Positions 63,389 through 64,000 of a DNA stretch of 64,000 nt are shown in pieces. The notes below the pieces were generated by a model. The model was given only the letters and a program-made list of their open reading frames with translations. It searched no databases and had not been told where the DNA came from. Each line of letters starts with the position of its first letter. Position 1 is the first letter of the stretch. The stretch spans positions 248,001 through 312,000 of the forward strand of contig JAFZKN010000007.1 of NCBI GenBank assembly GCA_017553635.1, in the 5' to 3' direction. Origin of the DNA: Treponema sp. (GTDB taxonomy: Bacteria; Spirochaetota; Spirochaetia; Treponematales; Treponemataceae). The translations under genes and the position numbers were made by a program.

Positions 63389-64000
63389 TTACAAACTTAA
63401 AAAAGGATTTACTTTAATAAGCTCTCCATATTTTAACATCACGCCGTGTCCAAAGTAACATTTAACTTCTTCATTAAGACCAAGCGCGCTGATCTTTTTT
63501 ACACTCGAATAAATCTGTGATTCATCACCTGTCGGCAAATCCGTTCTTCCTATACTCGATTCGATTATCGTGTCGCCCGTAAAAAGAATTTTTTCTTCTT
63601 CAAAATAATAAACGCAGCTGCCACCAGTGTGTCCCGGTGTGTGAATTACTTTTACATCAAAGCCGCCGATTTTTATTTTTCCTTCTTTAAGCTGAACAAA
63701 CTCAAATCCCGGCACGAAAGAATTTCCCATCAGTACCGAGCCGTTTTGACGCGGGTTGTGCGCTAAATTCTGTTCACCAGTAAAGCAGTAAACCGGAACA
63801 TCAGGATATTCTTTTTTAAAATCATTTAATCCCATTATGTGATCAAAATGGCAGTGAGTTTCGATTACAAAATCAATTTTAGAAAGTTTTTTTAAATAAT
63901 CACTTATTTCCAAATCGTAATAACCAAGGTCAACTATAAAATTTCCTTTTTCACTTTCACACACATAAACATTGCACGAAAAATCTGTCTTACATACAAA
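63389..64000 (-). CDS. Metallo-beta-lactamase-fold hydrolase, 5' end outside the window
   Basis: 204 residues visible. The reading frame stays open to the right edge (NVYVCESEKGNFIVDLG, the usual opening strands), so the true start is beyond it. The metal motif is THCHFDH, with later GHTGGS, LFTGDTIIESSIGRTDL and a closing GHG. This is the glyoxalase II/hydroxyacylglutathione hydrolase-like group. Substrate not assignable. Confidence 0.9.
   Translation of the reverse strand, partial: FVCKTDFSCNVYVCESEKGNFIVDLGYYDLEISDYLKKLSKIDFVIETHCHFDHIMGLNDFKKEYPDVPVYCFTGEQNLAHNPRQNGSVLMGNSFVPGFEFVQLKEGKIKIGGFDVKVIHTPGHTGGSCVYYFEEEKILFTGDTIIESSIGRTDLPTGDESQIYSSVKKISALGLNEEVKCYFGHGVMLKYGELIKVNPFLSL

Overview
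The window is AT-rich DNA from a host-associated spirochaete, most likely a Treponema. This is inferred from gene content rather than from any marker gene: many lipoproteins with relaxed spirochaetal lipoboxes, very large periplasmic or outer-membrane Ig-repeat proteins, several c-di-GMP proteins, an omptin-like outer-membrane protease, and a phosphonate operon with a fused cytidylyltransferase/2-aminoethylphosphonate transaminase of the kind described from Treponema denticola. No rRNA, tRNA, CRISPR array, prophage or intact insertion sequence was seen. Coding density is very high, and several neighbouring genes overlap.

Layout. 1-6.4 kb: two minus-strand genes of the alpha-2-macroglobulin (A2M) type; the first runs off the left edge. 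6.5-11.5 kb: a metal operon (ArsR-family Zn-type repressor, separate HMA metal-binding protein, P1B-ATPase, FeoA-FeoB fusion) with two matching operators flanking its promoter. 11.5-28.7 kb: a membrane-anchored solute-binding-like protein, then two giant Ig-repeat proteins. One (3540 aa) is a probable lipoprotein with a propeller-like C-terminus; the other (1742 aa) ends in a putative outer-membrane beta-barrel. 28.9-32.7 kb: an HD-GYP-REC protein and a divergent sensor diguanylate cyclase. 32.7-34.4 kb: parAB. 34.4-34.6 kb: an odd GC-richer repeat-bearing spacer. 34.6-38.3 kb: diaminobutyrate transaminase/decarboxylase genes and a TetR regulator with a clear operator. 38.3-41.2 kb: pseudouridine synthase, omptin-like protease and a lipoprotein. 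41.2-45.2 kb: purL. 45.3-50.1 kb: mgtE behind a structured leader with a small upstream ORF, then bioY-ecfA-ecfT under a perfect BirA box, and convergent birA. 50.1-51.9 kb: a second HD-GYP protein. 51.9-56.1 kb: the phosphonate operon pepM-ppd-pntC/AEPT, predicted to make CMP-activated aminoethylphosphonate. 56.3-61.3 kb: an SPFH protein, two transporters and gpmI. 61.5-64 kb: an orphan lipoprotein, an orphan membrane protein and a metallo-hydrolase that runs off the right edge.

The most general observation is a repeated promoter/start arrangement. At six genes (11565, parA, rluA, purL, bioY and the HD-GYP gene at 50124) a good -10 hexamer ends exactly 6-7 nt before the ATG and no usable Shine-Dalgarno sequence is present. 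This predicts leaderless mRNAs. Internal genes of operons and several other first genes have ordinary GGAG/AAGG ribosome binding sites.

All functions are inferred by reading motifs in the translated sequence. No database search was run.
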